Positions 35,662 through 49,748 of a stretch of 64,000 nt of DNA are shown one piece after another. How positions within the stretch are numbered: the first letter of the stretch is position 1; the number at the start of each line of letters is the position of its first letter. The stretch covers positions 4,898,001-4,962,000 of the forward strand of contig NZ_JBEWSZ010000001.1 in the NCBI RefSeq assembly GCF_040537815.1. Direction: 5' to 3'. Both the position numbers and the translations under genes were made by a program. The notes under the pieces were generated by a model, which made no database searches, had not been told where the DNA came from, and saw only the letters and a list, made by a program, of their open reading frames with translations. The DNA comes from Mesorhizobium shangrilense (lineage in GTDB: Bacteria; Pseudomonadota; Alphaproteobacteria; Rhizobiales; Rhizobiaceae).

Positions 35662-36168
35662 ATGGCCAGCAACGAAAACGCGCCCACCGGCGCGGCCAAT
35701 GGTAACGGCAACGCGACGCAGCAGCCTTCGCTCAACGTGCTCGCCCAGTATGTGAAGGACCTGTCCTTCGAAAGCCCCGGCGCACCGAATTCACTGCGCG
35801 GCCGCGACAAGGCTCCCGGCATCGCCATCAACGTCAACGTCAATGCCAATCCGCTGTCCGACAAGCAGTTCGACGTCAACCTGACGTTGAACGCCAAGGC
35901 TTCCTTCGACCAGGAAGTGCTGTTCAACGTCGAGCTGGTCTATGGCGGCGTCTTCAACATCAGCGGCTTCCCGCAGGAACACATGCTGCCGATCCTGTTC
36001 ATCGAATGCCCGCGGCTCCTGTTCCCGTTCGCCCGACAGATCATCGCCGAGGCAACGCGCAATGGCGGCTTCCCGCCGCTGATGCTCGACCCGATCGATT
36101 TCGCGCAGATGTTCCAGCAGAAGCTGGCCGAGGACCAGGCAGCCGCATCCAAGGTCCAGGTCAGCTAA
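35662..36168 (+). CDS. secB: Protein-export chaperone SecB
   Basis: A 168-aa cytosolic chaperone that holds preproteins unfolded for Sec[31 protein letters not shown] and the segment ending [14 protein letters not shown] match alphaproteobacterial SecB. An intrinsic terminator follows within 50 bp. Confidence 0.97.
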   Translation: MASNENAPTGAANGNGNATQQPSLNVLAQYVKDLSFESPGAPNSLRGRDKAPGIAINVNVNANPLSDKQFDVNLTLNAKASFDQEVLFNVELVYGGVFNISGFPQEHMLPILFIECPRLLFPFARQIIAEATRNGGFPPLMLDPIDFAQMFQQKLAEDQAAASKVQVS

Positions 36169-36190
36169 GCAGCCACGGCAGGATCAATTG

Positions 36191-36218
36191 AAAAACCCGG
36201 CCTCGCGCCGGGTTTTTT
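36191..36218. terminator. Bidirectional intrinsic terminator between secB and dnaQ
   Basis: AAAAACCCGG-CCTCGCG-CCGGGTTTTTT forms a GC-rich stem with an A-run on the left and a T-run on the right. It can therefore terminate both secB (plus) and dnaQ (minus), which converge here. Confidence 0.85.
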
Positions 36219-36231
36219 GTTGGGACAGATT

Positions 36232-36936
36232 TCAGTTGCCGAGAATACGCGACCACAGCGCCTTCTCGCCCAGCGTCGCGACCAGGCCGGCGTGCGCGAC
36301 GCGGTCGGCGTCGGTGAGGCGGGACGGCAAGGGCGACGGGCGCGCACCGATGGTGATCTCGATCTGGCGTACATTCTCGCCGCCCTGAGCCGGTGCGGTT
36401 GCACTGTCGAGGACAAGCGCCGCCTGCTTGCCGCCGATCAGCTCGATATAGACCTCGGCCAGCAATTCGGAATCAAGCAGGGCGCCGTGTTTGGTGCGCC
36501 TTGTGTTGTCGATGCCGTAGCGCCGGCAGAGCGCGTCGAGCGAATTGGGGCCCATCGGATGCTTGCGGCGCGCCAGCGCCAGCGTGTCGACGACAAGGCC
36601 ATTGTCGATGACCGGGTGACCCAGCCGGCCCAATTCGACGTTGAGGAAGCCGATGTCGAAGGTGGCATTGTGCGCGATCAGCTTGGCGCCGTCAGCGAAG
36701 GCCAGCCATTCCTCGGCAATCTCGGCAAATGTCGGCTTGCCCTGCAGATCCGCTGCGCTGATGCCATGCACGGCCTGCGCTTCGGCGTGGATCGCGCGAC
36801 CCTTCGGGTTGATATAATGGTGGAAGGTCTTGCCGGTCGGGAAGCGGTTGACCAGCTCGATGCCGCCCAGTTCGATCACCCGGTCCTCGCGGGAATCAAG
36901 GCCGGTGGTTTCCGTATCGAAAATGATCTCGCGCAT
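36232..36936 (-). CDS. dnaQ: DNA polymerase III epsilon subunit
   Basis: A 234-aa proofreading 3'-5' exonuclease. DEDDh residues appear in IIFDTETTGLD, HNATFDIGFLN and RRTKHGALLDSELLAEVYI. The start at 36936 gives the usual MREIIFDTETTG; the frame opens 20 codons earlier without a family match. The order secB-dnaQ-coaE-aroE-maf is the usual origin-proximal arrangement. Confidence 0.96.
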   Translation of the reverse strand: MREIIFDTETTGLDSREDRVIELGGIELVNRFPTGKTFHHYINPKGRAIHAEAQAVHGISAADLQGKPTFAEIAEEWLAFADGAKLIAHNATFDIGFLNVELGRLGHPVIDNGLVVDTLALARRKHPMGPNSLDALCRRYGIDNTRRTKHGALLDSELLAEVYIELIGGKQAALVLDSATAPAQGGENVRQIEITIGARPSPLPSRLTDADRVAHAGLVATLGEKALWSRILGN

Positions 36937-36998
36937 CGAATCAGTCTGCTGGAGCGTGCTCTCGCTGATGATGGCGACGCGAAGTGCGAACGGCAAGG

Positions 36999-37604
36999 TC
37001 AGCCGCTGGCGCTGCCGGCCTTATCCCCTGTGAGTTCGGCGATGATCGCCTTCACCGACGCGCGGGCAGCGTCCAAACCCTTGCCGGTATCGATGACGAA
37101 ATCGGCAAGCTTGCGTTTGTCAGCGTCGGGGACCTGCTTGGCCAGGATCGACGCCAGCTTTTCCTCCGTCATGCCCGGCCGCGCCAGCACACGCGCGCGC
37201 TGGATTTCGGCCGGCGCGGTGACGACCACCACCTTGTCGACGCGATCGCGCCCGCCGGTTTCGAACAACAGAGGGATATCGAGGACGGCGATCGGCCCGC
37301 CGGCGGCTGCACTGCGGGCCAGGAAGGCATCGGCTTCCGCGCGCACCAGCGGATGGACGATCGATTCCAGCTTTTTCAGCTCGGCGGCATCGCCCAGCAC
37401 ATACCTGGCCAGCAAGGTGCGATCAACCGAACCGGAGGTGGTGGTTCCGGGGAAGGCGGCCTCGACCAGCGGCACCGCCTTGCCGGCATAGAGGCGGTGC
37501 ACCGTCTCGTCGGAATCATGAACGGGCACGCCGGCCTCGGCGAACATCTTCGCCGTCGTCGACTTGCCCATGCCGATCGAGCCGGTGAGGCCGAGAATGA
37601 TCAT
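36999..37604 (-). CDS. coaE: Dephospho-CoA kinase
   Basis: A 201-aa kinase for the last step of CoA synthesis. The P-loop is [17 protein letters not shown] and [10 protein letters not shown] and HPLVRAE are family motifs. The start overlaps the aroE stop (ATGA). Confidence 0.96.
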   Translation of the reverse strand: MIILGLTGSIGMGKSTTAKMFAEAGVPVHDSDETVHRLYAGKAVPLVEAAFPGTTTSGSVDRTLLARYVLGDAAELKKLESIVHPLVRAEADAFLARSAAAGGPIAVLDIPLLFETGGRDRVDKVVVVTAPAEIQRARVLARPGMTEEKLASILAKQVPDADKRKLADFVIDTGKGLDAARASVKAIIAELTGDKAGSASG

Positions 37605-38443
37605 GCTTTCGGCACCAGGTCGGCAATGATGAGGGAACGCAGTTCGGCCGTGACCTGTGGCCGCTTGCCGAACCAGCGTTCGAAGCCGGGCACGGCCTGA
37701 TGCAGCAACATGCCGAGACCGTCGACGGTGTGCAGACCCCGCGCGCGGGCAGCGGCGAGAAGCGGCGTTTCGAGCGGCACGTAGACGATATCGGTAACGA
37801 TGGCATGGTGCGGCAGTCGGGTCGGATCGGCGGACAGGCTTTCATTGCCATGCATGCCGAGTGCGGTGGTGTTGATCAGCAGGCCGGCATCGCCAAGCAG
37901 CTCGTCGGTCGCTTCCATGGCATGGGCTGAAATGCCAGCGCCAAAGCGATGCCGCAGGTCTTGCGCCCGCGCCAGCGTACGGTTGACGATGCGGATGTCG
38001 CTGACCCCGCGCAACTTCAACGCATGGATGATAGCACGGGATGCGCCGCCGGCGCCCAGCACCACCGCCGGGCCATTCTTCGCCCAGCCCGGCGCGTATT
38101 CATCAAGATTGGCGGCAAAGCCATGCGCGTCGGTATTGCTGCCCCAGAGCTTGCCGTCCTCGAACCAGAGCGTGTTGACGGCGCCGATCTCTTCCGCCGC
38201 CTGGTCGCGGCGGTCGACCAGAGCGAAGGCCGCTTCCTTGTGCGGGATGGTGACGTTACCGCCGCGATAACCGCTTGCCTGAAGCGTCGCCAGGAACTCG
38301 GCAAAGTCTTGCGGCGCGACATCAATGGCCTGGTAGCTGCCGTCGATGCCATGTTTGGCCAGCCAGTGACCGTGGATCTTCGGCGAGCGCGAATGCTTGA
38401 TCGGATGGCCGGTGACAAAGGCCTTCTTCGCCGCCTCAGCCAT
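37601..38443 (-). CDS. aroE: Shikimate dehydrogenase
   Basis: A 280-aa NADP-dependent enzyme of aromatic amino-acid synthesis. [28 protein letters not shown] (catalytic Lys) and the nucleotide-binding [12 protein letters not shown] are clear. Start and stop overlap maf and coaE respectively, indicating a tight operon. Confidence 0.96.
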   Translation of the reverse strand: MAEAAKKAFVTGHPIKHSRSPKIHGHWLAKHGIDGSYQAIDVAPQDFAEFLATLQASGYRGGNVTIPHKEAAFALVDRRDQAAEEIGAVNTLWFEDGKLWGSNTDAHGFAANLDEYAPGWAKNGPAVVLGAGGASRAIIHALKLRGVSDIRIVNRTLARAQDLRHRFGAGISAHAMEATDELLGDAGLLINTTALGMHGNESLSADPTRLPHHAIVTDIVYVPLETPLLAAARARGLHTVDGLGMLLHQAVPGFERWFGKRPQVTAELRSLIIADLVPKA

Positions 38444-39035
38444 CGATCGCTCCGAGCGTGCGCAGTTCGGCCAGCAGCGGCAGAAGCGGCAGGCCTACAA
38501 TGGTGAAGTAATCGCCTTCGATCTTTTCGAACAGCTGGATGCCTTCGCCTTCGATCTGGTAGGCGCCGACGCTGGCCAGCGCCTTGGCGCCGACACGGGC
38601 GAGATGGCGGCCGATAAAGCCGGGGTCGAGTTTGCGCATGGTCATTGAGGCGATGGCGACATGACGCCACAACACCTGGCCATCCCTAACCAGCACGGCG
38701 GCGCTGTTGAGCTGATGGGTCTTGCCCGACAGCGCCAGGAGATGGCGGCGCGCGCCTTCCATGTCGGCCGGCTTGTGAAAAACTTCGTCGCCGAGCGACA
38801 GCGTCTGGTCGCAGCCGAGCACCAGCGCACCGCGCCTGCGCTCGCTCACTTCCGTGGCCTTGGCCTCGGCCAGCACTAGGGCAACGTCCTCCGGGGAGAC
38901 GCCGCTGCCTTGCAAGGGCGCTTCGAGCGCACGCTCGTCGACTTCAGCGGGAACCGCCTCGACGTCGATGCCGGCATTGACGAGCATCGTCCTGCGGAAC
39001 GGACTGCTAGAGGCGAGGATGATTTTCTCGGTCAT
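38436..39035 (-). CDS. maf: Maf-like nucleotide pyrophosphatase
   Basis: A 199-aa house-cleaning nucleotide pyrophosphatase. The N-terminal [16 protein letters not shown] and the catalytic [11 protein letters not shown] with [18 protein letters not shown] match Maf. Its 3' end overlaps the start of aroE by 8 bp. Confidence 0.94.
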   Translation of the reverse strand: MTEKIILASSSPFRRTMLVNAGIDVEAVPAEVDERALEAPLQGSGVSPEDVALVLAEAKATEVSERRRGALVLGCDQTLSLGDEVFHKPADMEGARRHLLALSGKTHQLNSAAVLVRDGQVLWRHVAIASMTMRKLDPGFIGRHLARVGAKALASVGAYQIEGEGIQLFEKIEGDYFTIVGLPLLPLLAELRTLGAIDG

Positions 39036-39114
39036 TTTTCGTACCCGACTTCCGACACTCGTCTAGGCGTGTTGAGATTCAGGTCAGGCCGGCATCACCT
39101 GAATATCGACACGC

Positions 39115-39936
39115 CTAGCGCGTCTTCCCCCGCAGGGCAACGATGGCCGCCGCCGTCTCCTCGATCGAGCGGCGGCTGACGTCGATCATCGGCCAGCCAT
39201 GCCGCGTGCAGATCTGGCGGGCATAGGCGAGTTCCTCGGTGATGGCGGCGCGGTCGACATAGTCGCCTGGCTCGTAGTCGCTGCTGTTGCCCAGGATGCG
39301 GTTCTGGCGGACATGCGAAATGCGTTCCGCCGTGGCGATCAGGCCGACAATCAAGGGGACCTTTGCATTGACCAGGCTTTCGGGGACGGGCACGCCGAGC
39401 ACGATTGGAATGTTGGCGGTCTTGATGCCGCGATTGGCGAGATAGATGCTGGTCGGCGTCTTCGACGTGCGCGAAATGCCGATGAGCACGATATCGGCAT
39501 CATCCATATTGGCCGGCAGCTGGCCGTCATCATGCTCCATGGTGAAGTTGAGCGCGTCGATACGGCGAAAATATTCGGCATCGAGAACATGCTGGGCGCC
39601 GACACGGCGACCGGCCGGCGTCCCCAGATAGGATTGGAAGACCGTCAGCACCGGCTCCAGCACGGAAACACAGGGCAGGCCCATGGTCGCGCAGCGCTCG
39701 TCGATGCCGCGGGCGAGCTTTTGGTCGACGACGGTATAGAGGATGATGCCCGGTTCTTCCTCAATGTCCTCGAACACTTTCGCCACCTGCTTTTCGGTGC
39801 GGATGAGCGGATAGATGTGCTCGATGGCGCGCGCATCCTTGTACTGCGCCGACGCCGCGCGGCCGGCGGCAAGCAGCGTTTCGCCGGTCGCATCGGAAAT
39901 CAGATGCAGATGAAAGAAGCTCTGGGGTTTGTTCAC
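39115..39936 (-). CDS. ppsR: Pyruvate, phosphate dikinase regulatory protein (PPSR family)
   Basis: A 273-aa bifunctional kinase/phosphorylase (DUF299) that switches pyruvate phosphate dikinase. [14 protein letters not shown] and the P-loop-like [18 protein letters not shown] are diagnostic. The start is a GTG at 39936 with AGGTG 6 nt upstream; no ATG is available near the conserved N-terminus. It borders the origin region, opposite hemE. Confidence 0.93.
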   Translation of the reverse strand: MNKPQSFFHLHLISDATGETLLAAGRAASAQYKDARAIEHIYPLIRTEKQVAKVFEDIEEEPGIILYTVVDQKLARGIDERCATMGLPCVSVLEPVLTVFQSYLGTPAGRRVGAQHVLDAEYFRRIDALNFTMEHDDGQLPANMDDADIVLIGISRTSKTPTSIYLANRGIKTANIPIVLGVPVPESLVNAKVPLIVGLIATAERISHVRQNRILGNSSDYEPGDYVDRAAITEELAYARQICTRHGWPMIDVSRRSIEETAAAIVALRGKTR

Positions 39937-40338
39937 AGGGTTCACCTGGGGCTGTGGGCGGATGTGGATAAAGGGGGGCGAAAAGGCAGGCCGGTCGGAG
40001 GCGACTGTATCAGATGGCAGTTTGTCCACAATTCGTTGCTCTGTCGGCTTCGTCGAGCGGCTGGGGACAAGTTTGGGGACGGGTGCAAAAGGCCTGGCCT
40101 TGTCCACAAAACCATTTCTCCAGCGCTGCCGATAAGAGATTGACTTCGTTGAGGATTGCCGGACTTTCCCCAGATCCATCCCAGCGGGATAAGGAAATAC
40201 GCGACAATATGGAGGCTGGCCTTTTTCGAGCCAAAGCGGGACAGGTGACAACCACCACAACCAACAGACTCTTAGAATCAGAAGATTCTTTAAAATAAGA
40301 TATTTGATTATAGGGACGCAGGGAGAAGCGAGCGCTCG
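39937..40338. other. Probable chromosomal replication origin
   Basis: This 402-bp gap between ppsR and hemE is where alphaproteobacterial origins are found. DnaA-box-like 9-mers are TGTGGATAA at 39963-39971 (perfect TTATCCACA on the other strand), TTGTCCACA at 40022-40030 and 40100-40108, and TTGTTCACA at 39929-39937. A strongly AT-rich stretch (about 40270-40315) could be the unwinding element, with two GANTC sites for CcrM methylation inside it. The hemE promoter must also lie here. Confidence 0.75.
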
Positions 40339-41370
40339 ATGCCCGAAAACCGGATCATGCTGGACGTCCTGAAAGGCGAAGCGGTGTTCCCACCGCCTCT
40401 TTGGATGATGCGCCAGGCCGGGCGTTACCTGCCTGAGTATCGCGAGACGCGCAGACAGGCCGGTTCGTTCCTCGATCTTTGCTACAACCCAGACCTGGCC
40501 GTGGAAGTCACGCTGCAGCCTATCGAGCGCTTCGGCTTCGATGCTTCGATCCTGTTTTCCGATATCCTTGTCGTTCCCCATGCGCTTGGCCGCGATGTCC
40601 GCTTCGAGGAGGGACGCGGGCCGCTGCTGACGCCGATCACGCCGGCTGAAATCGCGGCTCTGGATGGCCAAACGTTTCACGTGAATCTCGAACCGGTTTA
40701 TGAAACCGTGCGGCGATTGCGGACAAAACTGCCCGGTGAAACGACGCTGATCGGTTTCTGTGGCGCGCCGTGGACCGTGGCGACCTACATGATCGCCGGC
40801 CATGGAACGCCGGACCAGGCGCCGGCGCGGCTTTTCGCCTATCGCGAGCCTGCAGCCTTTCTCCAGTTGCTCAAGGTGCTCGCCGATCATTCCGCGGCCT
40901 ATCTGATCCGCCAGATCGAGGCAGGCGCGGACGTGGTGCAGATTTTCGATTCATGGTCGGGCGTGCTCGACGATGCGTCTTTCGAACTGTTTTGCGTTGA
41001 GCCGGTGGCGGAGATCGTCAGGCAGGTTCGAGCCGTTTATCCCGGTGTCCCCATCATCGGCTTTCCGAAGGGCGCTGGTGCTCGCTACCAGAGCTATCGC
41101 GAGAAGACCGGCGTAACGGGGCTTGGGATCGATTGGACAGTGCCCCTGACGGCGGCGAGGGATTTGCAGCGCTCGGGTGCCGTCCAGGGCAATCTCGATC
41201 CCTTGCGCCTCGTGGCTGGCGGCAGGGCCCTGTCGGATGGGGTCGAGGCGATCCTGAAGTCGCTTGGGAATGGACCGCTGATCTTCAACCTAGGCCACGG
41301 CATCACGCCGGAAACGCCGATCGCGCATGTCGAGGCGATGGTGAGGATGGTACGGAGCGCGACACGCTGA
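40339..41370 (+). CDS. hemE: Uroporphyrinogen decarboxylase
   Basis: A 343-aa haem-pathway enzyme converting uroporphyrinogen III to coproporphyrinogen [32 protein letters not shown] and [14 protein letters not shown] are clear, and GHGITPETP ends the domain. A ParB-site-like core GTTTCACGTGAA lies inside the gene near 40674. The stop overlaps the hemJ start. Confidence 0.97.
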   Translation: MPENRIMLDVLKGEAVFPPPLWMMRQAGRYLPEYRETRRQAGSFLDLCYNPDLAVEVTLQPIERFGFDASILFSDILVVPHALGRDVRFEEGRGPLLTPITPAEIAALDGQTFHVNLEPVYETVRRLRTKLPGETTLIGFCGAPWTVATYMIAGHGTPDQAPARLFAYREPAAFLQLLKVLADHSAAYLIRQIEAGADVVQIFDSWSGVLDDASFELFCVEPVAEIVRQVRAVYPGVPIIGFPKGAGARYQSYREKTGVTGLGIDWTVPLTAARDLQRSGAVQGNLDPLRLVAGGRALSDGVEAILKSLGNGPLIFNLGHGITPETPIAHVEAMVRMVRSATR

Positions 41371-41903
41371 TGGCCGAGATGAACAACACGAGCACCGGCC
41401 AGGCGATGAGACGCATGGTCATTGGGATAACTGTCCTGATCGTTTTGTCGGCGGTGCTGTTTTTCTTCGCTCCAGACGGGTTCTATCCGTGGGCGAAGGC
41501 GATCCATGTCATCGCGGTCATCTCGTGGATGGCGGGAATGCTGTATCTGCCGCGGCTGCTGGTCTATCACGCCGATGCAGAGAAGGGTTCCGTGCAGTCG
41601 GAAACGTTCAAGGTGATGGAGCGCCGTCTGCTGCGCGGTATCATCAATCCGGCGATGATCGCCACCTGGGTGTTCGGGCTGTGGCTGGCCTGGAAGGGCT
41701 TTGCGTTCCACGGCGGTTGGCTGCACGCGAAGATCGCGGCGGTGCTTCTCTTGTCCGCGGTCCATGGCTATCTGGCCGGCGCCGTGCGCAAATTTGCTGG
41801 GGATCGCAACGAAAAACCGGCGCGGCACTGGCGGATCGTCAACGAGATCCCCACATTGCTGATGATAGCGATTGTCATCCTGGTGATCGTCAAGCCGTTC
41901 TGA
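41370..41903 (+). CDS. hemJ: Protoporphyrinogen IX oxidase, HemJ type
   Basis: A 177-aa membrane enzyme with four predicted helices. The conserved AIHVIAVISWMAGMLYLPRLLVYH (shown here in part by its His) and WLHAKIAAVLLL carry the conserved histidines of HemJ. The start overlaps the hemE stop as TGATG, so translation is coupled within the haem operon. Confidence 0.93.
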   Translation: MAEMNNTSTGQAMRRMVIGITVLIVLSAVLFFFAPDGFYPWAKAIHVIAVISWMAGMLYLPRLLVYHADAEKGSVQSETFKVMERRLLRGIINPAMIATWVFGLWLAWKGFAFHGGWLHAKIAAVLLLSAVHGYLAGAVRKFAGDRNEKPARHWRIVNEIPTLLMIAIVILVIVKPF

Positions 41904-42076
41904 CATCGTCTGGTCGCAAAAGGCAGCTTGCTCTTTCAGCGGACCGACGATAAAAGACGGGCCTTCCTTCCCGTCATGCGCCGCCCTTCATTGCTTTCGG
42001 CCGCGCCAGGCATTCATCGCATCCCGCCTATTTTTTCCCAAAGCTTACCCAGACTCCATCTATTCAAGGTCCGTCT

Positions 42077-43342
<1,266 letters not shown>

Positions 43343-43414
43343 TCGGATTGGTGGCAGCCTGACGTCACGGTTTGATGGCGTTGGCTGCTCAGGCAACACG
43401 AACGTTCTTGAAAG

Positions 43415-43446
43415 CCTCGGTCCGATCTTCGGACCGGGGTTTTTTC
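43415..43446 (+). terminator. Intrinsic terminator of rho
   Basis: CCTCGGTCCGATCTTCGGACCGGGG forms a stable stem followed by TTTTTTC about 73-100 nt after the rho stop codon. The convergent DUF255 gene ends about 40 bp further on. Confidence 0.85.
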
Positions 43447-43483
43447 TTGTGGTCGGCGGCGGATTTGAATCGGGTCCGTTCCG

Positions 43484-45535
<2,052 letters not shown>

Positions 45536-45578
45536 AATGAGGCAATCCGGCAGGGATGATCGGAACGATGAGGCTAAA

Positions 45579-45622
45579 GCAATTCCAGGAAAAGTGTGAA
45601 ACGGTTTTCCTTCCGGAATTGC
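45579..45622. repeat. Rhizobial short palindromic repeat
   Basis: GCAATTCCAGGAAAAGTGTG paired with GGTTTTCCTTCCGGAATTGC. This resembles palindromes scattered in rhizobial genomes; it sits in the divergent DUF255-mnmE promoter region. Confidence 0.7.
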
Positions 45623-45662
45623 GTCAAAGCAAAATGACCGAGCGGTTCGGCGGGGTGGGCAA

Positions 45663-46994
45663 ATGATTTCGGGGGAAACGATTGTCGCACTTTCCAGCGG
45701 ACGCCTGCCGGCGGGCGTGGCCATTATCCGTATTTCGGGACCACGGACTCGATTCGTAGTCGAAACGATTGCCGGAAGCATGGTCAAGGCCCGTCTGGCG
45801 ACTTTGCGCAAACTCAGGGCGCTGGATAAAACCGTGCTCGATACCGGTCTCGTGCTGTTTTTTCCCGGCCCGGACAGTTTTACTGGTGACGACGTGGCGG
45901 AATTTCAGGTCCATGGCGGGCGCGCCGTGGTGGCAAGGGTACTGGAAACCATCACTGGCTTCGAGGGTGTAAGGCATGCGGAGCCTGGGGAATTCACCCG
46001 ACGCGCCTTTTTGAATGGCAAGCTTGATCTGGTTGAGACGGAGGCCCTGGCGGATCTGGTCAATGCGGAGACCGAAGCCCAGCGGCGTTTCGCCGTTCTC
46101 AACGCCGAGGGCGTCCAGAGCGAGCTCTATCTTGGCTGGCGTCGTCGGCTCATCCATGCGCGGGCCATGATCGAAGCCGAGATCGACTTTGCCGATGAGG
46201 ACGATGTGCCCGGTTCCGTTTCGGATACGGTCTGGTCCGATGTTAATGTGATGATTGAAGAGATCGATCGTCACATCGCCGGGTTCCGTGCCGCCGAGAT
46301 CATCCGAGACGGGTTCGAAGTCGTCATTCTCGGCGCGCCGAATGCGGGAAAGTCGAGTCTGTTCAACGCGCTGGCACGGCGCGATGCCGCTATTGTAACG
46401 GATGAGCCAGGAACGACGCGGGACATTCTCGAAGTGACGCTCGATGTCGAGGGACTTCGGATAAGGGTGATCGACACTGCCGGCCTGCGCGACACGCCGG
46501 GAAAGATCGAGGCTATCGGCATCGAAAAGGCGAGGAACAGGGCTGGGGGAGCGAATCTGGTTCTCCTGCTGGAGGATATGCTCAATCCAGTCGGCATCGT
46601 GGGGCTGCCCGTCGAAGTCCCGATCCTGAAGGTTGGCACGAAACTTGATCTTCTGGGCGGATCGCAAGCTGCCGGATCTGACCAACGCTACGAGATCGCC
46701 ATTTCGACCAGGGACGGAAGCGGTATCGCCGAATTGCTGAAGCATATTGCGGATCGAGCTTCTGCCCAGATCGGCGTGCCCGGGGACATCTTGCCATCGC
46801 GCCTCAGGCATGTCGAACTGCTCAAAGAGACGGGCAGCTTTCTGGCCCGAGCAATAGCGAGAGACATTGCCGTGCAAGAGTTGCGGGCCGAGGAGCTGCG
46901 GCTGGCAGCGGACCGGCTTGGCCGGATCGTCGGAGCGGTTGATGTCGAGGACATGCTGGACGTGATCTTTTCCCAGTTCTGCATTGGGAAATGA
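45663..46994 (+). CDS. mnmE: tRNA uridine-5-carboxymethylaminomethyl modification GTPase
   Basis: A 443-aa GTPase that works with MnmG to modify U34 of tRNAs. ETIVALSSGRLPAGVAIIR at the start, G1 GAPNAGKSS (near residue 224), DEPGTTRD, DTAGLRDT and the C-terminal FCIGK with the functional cysteine are all present. It is followed by a ParB-site cluster. Confidence 0.97.
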   Translation: MISGETIVALSSGRLPAGVAIIRISGPRTRFVVETIAGSMVKARLATLRKLRALDKTVLDTGLVLFFPGPDSFTGDDVAEFQVHGGRAVVARVLETITGFEGVRHAEPGEFTRRAFLNGKLDLVETEALADLVNAETEAQRRFAVLNAEGVQSELYLGWRRRLIHARAMIEAEIDFADEDDVPGSVSDTVWSDVNVMIEEIDRHIAGFRAAEIIRDGFEVVILGAPNAGKSSLFNALARRDAAIVTDEPGTTRDILEVTLDVEGLRIRVIDTAGLRDTPGKIEAIGIEKARNRAGGANLVLLLEDMLNPVGIVGLPVEVPILKVGTKLDLLGGSQAAGSDQRYEIAISTRDGSGIAELLKHIADRASAQIGVPGDILPSRLRHVELLKETGSFLARAIARDIAVQELRAEELRLAADRLGRIVGAVDVEDMLDVIFSQFCIGK

Positions 46995-47118
46995 CTCACG
47001 TGAAACAATTCAGGCTCAGCAGGCATGCTCGCTTTGGTGACTCACGTGAAACAGGGGTGACCTGTGACTCACGTGAAACATGGTAGAACGGCGTGGCAGG
47101 ACTGTTTCACGTGAAACG
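46992..47118. promoter_or_regulatory. Cluster of four ParB-binding (parS-like) sites
   Basis: Three identical 16-mers TGACTCACGTGAAACA at 46992-47007, 47038-47053 and 47065-47080, and one near-perfect palindrome TGTTTCACGTGAAACG at 47103-47118. The latter differs at one base from the alphaproteobacterial parS consensus. The cluster lies between mnmE and mnmG, 2.7-3.7 kb from parAB, the usual origin-proximal location. The first three have an altered left arm. Confidence 0.85.
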
Positions 47119-47190
47119 TGCACCGAGTTTTCTTGACAGCGCAAGGCCTTGGGGACATGTGTCGGGTGAAATCGAATCCGGGACAATGAG

Positions 47191-49065
47191 ATGAGCGATC
47201 ACTACGATGTCGTTGTGGTGGGCGGAGGCCATGCTGGTAGCGAGGCCGCCAGCGCTGCCGCGCGTGCCGGCGCAAGAACCGCGCTGGTGACGCTGCGCTT
47301 CGAGACGATTGGCGTGATGTCCTGCAATCCCGCGATTGGCGGTCTCGGCAAGGGTCACCTCGTTCGTGAGATCGACGCCATGGATGGTCTGATGGGCCGA
47401 GTGGCCGATGCCGCAGGCATCCAGTTCCGCCTGCTCAATCGACGGAAGGGACCGGCGGTTCGGGGCCCGCGGACTCAAGCGGACAGGAAGCTTTATCGCT
47501 TGGCGATGCAGGAGATGATTCGGCAGCGGAACAATCTCGATGTTGTCGAGGGTGAAGTCCTGGACTTCGAGATCAAGGACGGGCGCCTGATCGCTGCTCA
47601 TCTGGCTGACGGACGAAGGCTCGGCTGTGGCGCGGTGGTGCTGACGACGGGAACCTTCCTGCGCGGGCTGATCCACATTGGCGAGAAGAAGATCGTCGCC
47701 GGCAGAATGAACGAGCAGGCCAGCATCGGCTTGTCCGCGACGATGACGCGGGCCGGCTTTGCGCTTGGACGCCTCAAGACCGGCACGCCGCCTCGGCTCG
47801 ACGGCCGCACCATCGATTGGTCATCGCTGGAGAGCCAAGCGGCCGATGAAGATCCGGTGCCGTTCTCGCTGATGACCGACCGCATCGAAAATCCGCAGAT
47901 CCATTGCGGCATCACCCGGACGACCACGGCGACTCACGAGTTGATCCGCGCCAATCTCGGCCGTTCCGCGATGTACTCCGGGTCCATCGAAGGCGTCGGG
48001 CCGCGCTACTGCCCGTCGATCGAGGACAAGATCGTCAAGTTCGGCGACAGGGAAGGGCATCAGATCTTCCTCGAGCCCGAAGGTCTTGATGACGATACGG
48101 TCTATCCCAACGGCATTTCGACCTCGCTGCCGGAAGACGTCCAGCTCGATATCCTCAAGACCATTCCGGGACTTGAACGCGCCGTGATGTTGCAGCCCGG
48201 CTATGCCATCGAATATGACCATGTCGACCCGCGCGAGTTGCAGCCGACGCTGGAGACGAAACGGGTCACCGGCCTTTTCCTGGCCGGACAGATCAACGGA
48301 ACCACCGGGTATGAAGAAGCCGCGGCGCAAGGGCTGCTCGCGGGACTTAATGCTGCGCGCCGGGCGTCCGCGAGTGACCAGATCGTGCTCAGTCGCACCG
48401 AAGCCTATATCGGCGTCATGGTCGATGACCTGACCAGTCGCGGTATAGCCGAACCTTATCGCATGTTCACATCAAGGGCGGAGTTCCGGCTGTCGCTGCG
48501 CGCCGACAATGCCGACGAACGGCTAACGCCAATGGCTGTGAAGCTTGGAATCGCTTCGTCAAACCGAACCGCTCGATTCGAAGCCGTAATGAACGATCTA
48601 GCCAAGGCGCGCGACCTTGCTCTCGGCATCAGCCTGACCCCGAACGAGGCGGCGCGGCATGGGCTGGAGATCAATAAGGATGGCGTGCGACGTTCCGCTT
48701 ATGAACTTCTGGCCTATCCGGGTGTGGATGTCGCATGGCTCACGCGTGTGGCCCCCGAATTCGACGCCATCGACGCCAAGACGGCGGAGCGCCTAGAAAC
48801 GGAAGCGAAATATTCGGTCTATCTCGATCGACAGAAGGCGGATGTCGCGCAGATACGGCACGAGGAGAGCCGCCTGATCCCCGAGGAACTGGAGTTCGCC
48901 GATGTTCCCGGCCTGTCGAACGAGCTGAAGCAGAAAATGCAGGTCAGGCGTCCACGCTCCATTGCCGACGCGCAGCGCATGGAGGGCATGACGCCGGCAG
49001 CACTTGCCATCATTGTCGCCCATGTCCGCAATGCGGAGAGTTCCGCACGGAGAGTTGTTGCGTGA
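47191..49065 (+). CDS. mnmG: tRNA uridine-5-carboxymethylaminomethyl modification enzyme MnmG
   Basis: A 624-aa FAD enzyme, partner of Mnm[21 protein letters not shown] is the FAD motif; [25 protein letters not shown] and [11 protein letters not shown] are conserved. Its stop overlaps the rsmG GTG start. Confidence 0.97.
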   Translation: MSDHYDVVVVGGGHAGSEAASAAARAGARTALVTLRFETIGVMSCNPAIGGLGKGHLVREIDAMDGLMGRVADAAGIQFRLLNRRKGPAVRGPRTQADRKLYRLAMQEMIRQRNNLDVVEGEVLDFEIKDGRLIAAHLADGRRLGCGAVVLTTGTFLRGLIHIGEKKIVAGRMNEQASIGLSATMTRAGFALGRLKTGTPPRLDGRTIDWSSLESQAADEDPVPFSLMTDRIENPQIHCGITRTTTATHELIRANLGRSAMYSGSIEGVGPRYCPSIEDKIVKFGDREGHQIFLEPEGLDDDTVYPNGISTSLPEDVQLDILKTIPGLERAVMLQPGYAIEYDHVDPRELQPTLETKRVTGLFLAGQINGTTGYEEAAAQGLLAGLNAARRASASDQIVLSRTEAYIGVMVDDLTSRGIAEPYRMFTSRAEFRLSLRADNADERLTPMAVKLGIASSNRTARFEAVMNDLAKARDLALGISLTPNEAARHGLEINKDGVRRSAYELLAYPGVDVAWLTRVAPEFDAIDAKTAERLETEAKYSVYLDRQKADVAQIRHEESRLIPEELEFADVPGLSNELKQKMQVRRPRSIADAQRMEGMTPAALAIIVAHVRNAESSARRVVA

Positions 49066-49694
49066 GCAGTGCATCCTGGGCGAGCCTGCAAGAGGCGGCA
49101 GGCACGGTTTCACGTGAAACATTTGATCGTCTGGTGGCGTTCGAAACGATGTTCCAGAAGTGGAACCGCAGCATAAACCTCGTTGCGCCTTCGACGCTCA
49201 GCCATGTCTGGGAGCGGCACATCCTCGACAGCGCCCAGTTGGCGCAAATCGAACCACTGGCCACGCGATGGGTCGATCTCGGTTCGGGCGGCGGATTTCC
49301 GGGCCTTGTCATGGCCTTCCTGCTTGCCGAACGGGATGGTGCCAGCATCGATCTCGTTGAAAGCAACCGGAAAAAAGCGTCGTTTCTGCAATCCGTCGTC
49401 GGGCAATTCAATCTGCCGGCACGCGTCGTCGCACGGCGAATCGATGACAGCTATGCGCTTGTCGCGGCGCCGCAGATCGTTACGGCGCGCGCGCTTGCCT
49501 CGCTTTCGACCTTGCTCGACCTGTCCTCGCCCTGGCTGACCACGGGAACACGCGGACTTTTCCACAAAGGCCGGGATTACCGCGCCGAGGTGGAAGAAAG
49601 CGCTCACCGCTGGGCGTTCGATCTGGTAGAACATCCAAGCATGACCGACCCTCACGGCGTCATCCTCGAATTGTCCGATCTCAGACCCGTCTGA
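49062..49694 (+). CDS. rsmG: 16S rRNA (guanine-527-N7)-methyltransferase
   Basis: A 210-aa SAM-dependent methyltransferase. The GTG at 49062 overlaps the mnmG stop (GTGA). [26 protein letters not shown] and [12 protein letters not shown] are family motifs. A ParB-site match (GGTTTCACGTGAAACA) lies inside it at 49106-49121. Confidence 0.96.
   Translation: MSSASWASLQEAAGTVSRETFDRLVAFETMFQKWNRSINLVAPSTLSHVWERHILDSAQLAQIEPLATRWVDLGSGGGFPGLVMAFLLAERDGASIDLVESNRKKASFLQSVVGQFNLPARVVARRIDDSYALVAAPQIVTARALASLSTLLDLSSPWLTTGTRGLFHKGRDYRAEVEESAHRWAFDLVEHPSMTDPHGVILELSDLRPV
49106..49121. promoter_or_regulatory. parS-like site inside rsmG
   Basis: GGTTTCACGTGAAACA has 15 of 16 bases of the parS palindrome TGTTTCACGTGAAACA and lies within the rsmG coding sequence, as in other alphaproteobacterial origin regions. 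Confidence 0.75.
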
Positions 49695-49748
49695 TCTGCC
49701 CTCTGATCTGCTTGTGGCGACCCAAGAATGAATTTCTGGCATAGATCC

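Noticed and set aside
43343..43483. Small RNA between rho and the DUF255 gene
   Set aside because: The only structure is the rho terminator; nothing else supports an independent transcript.
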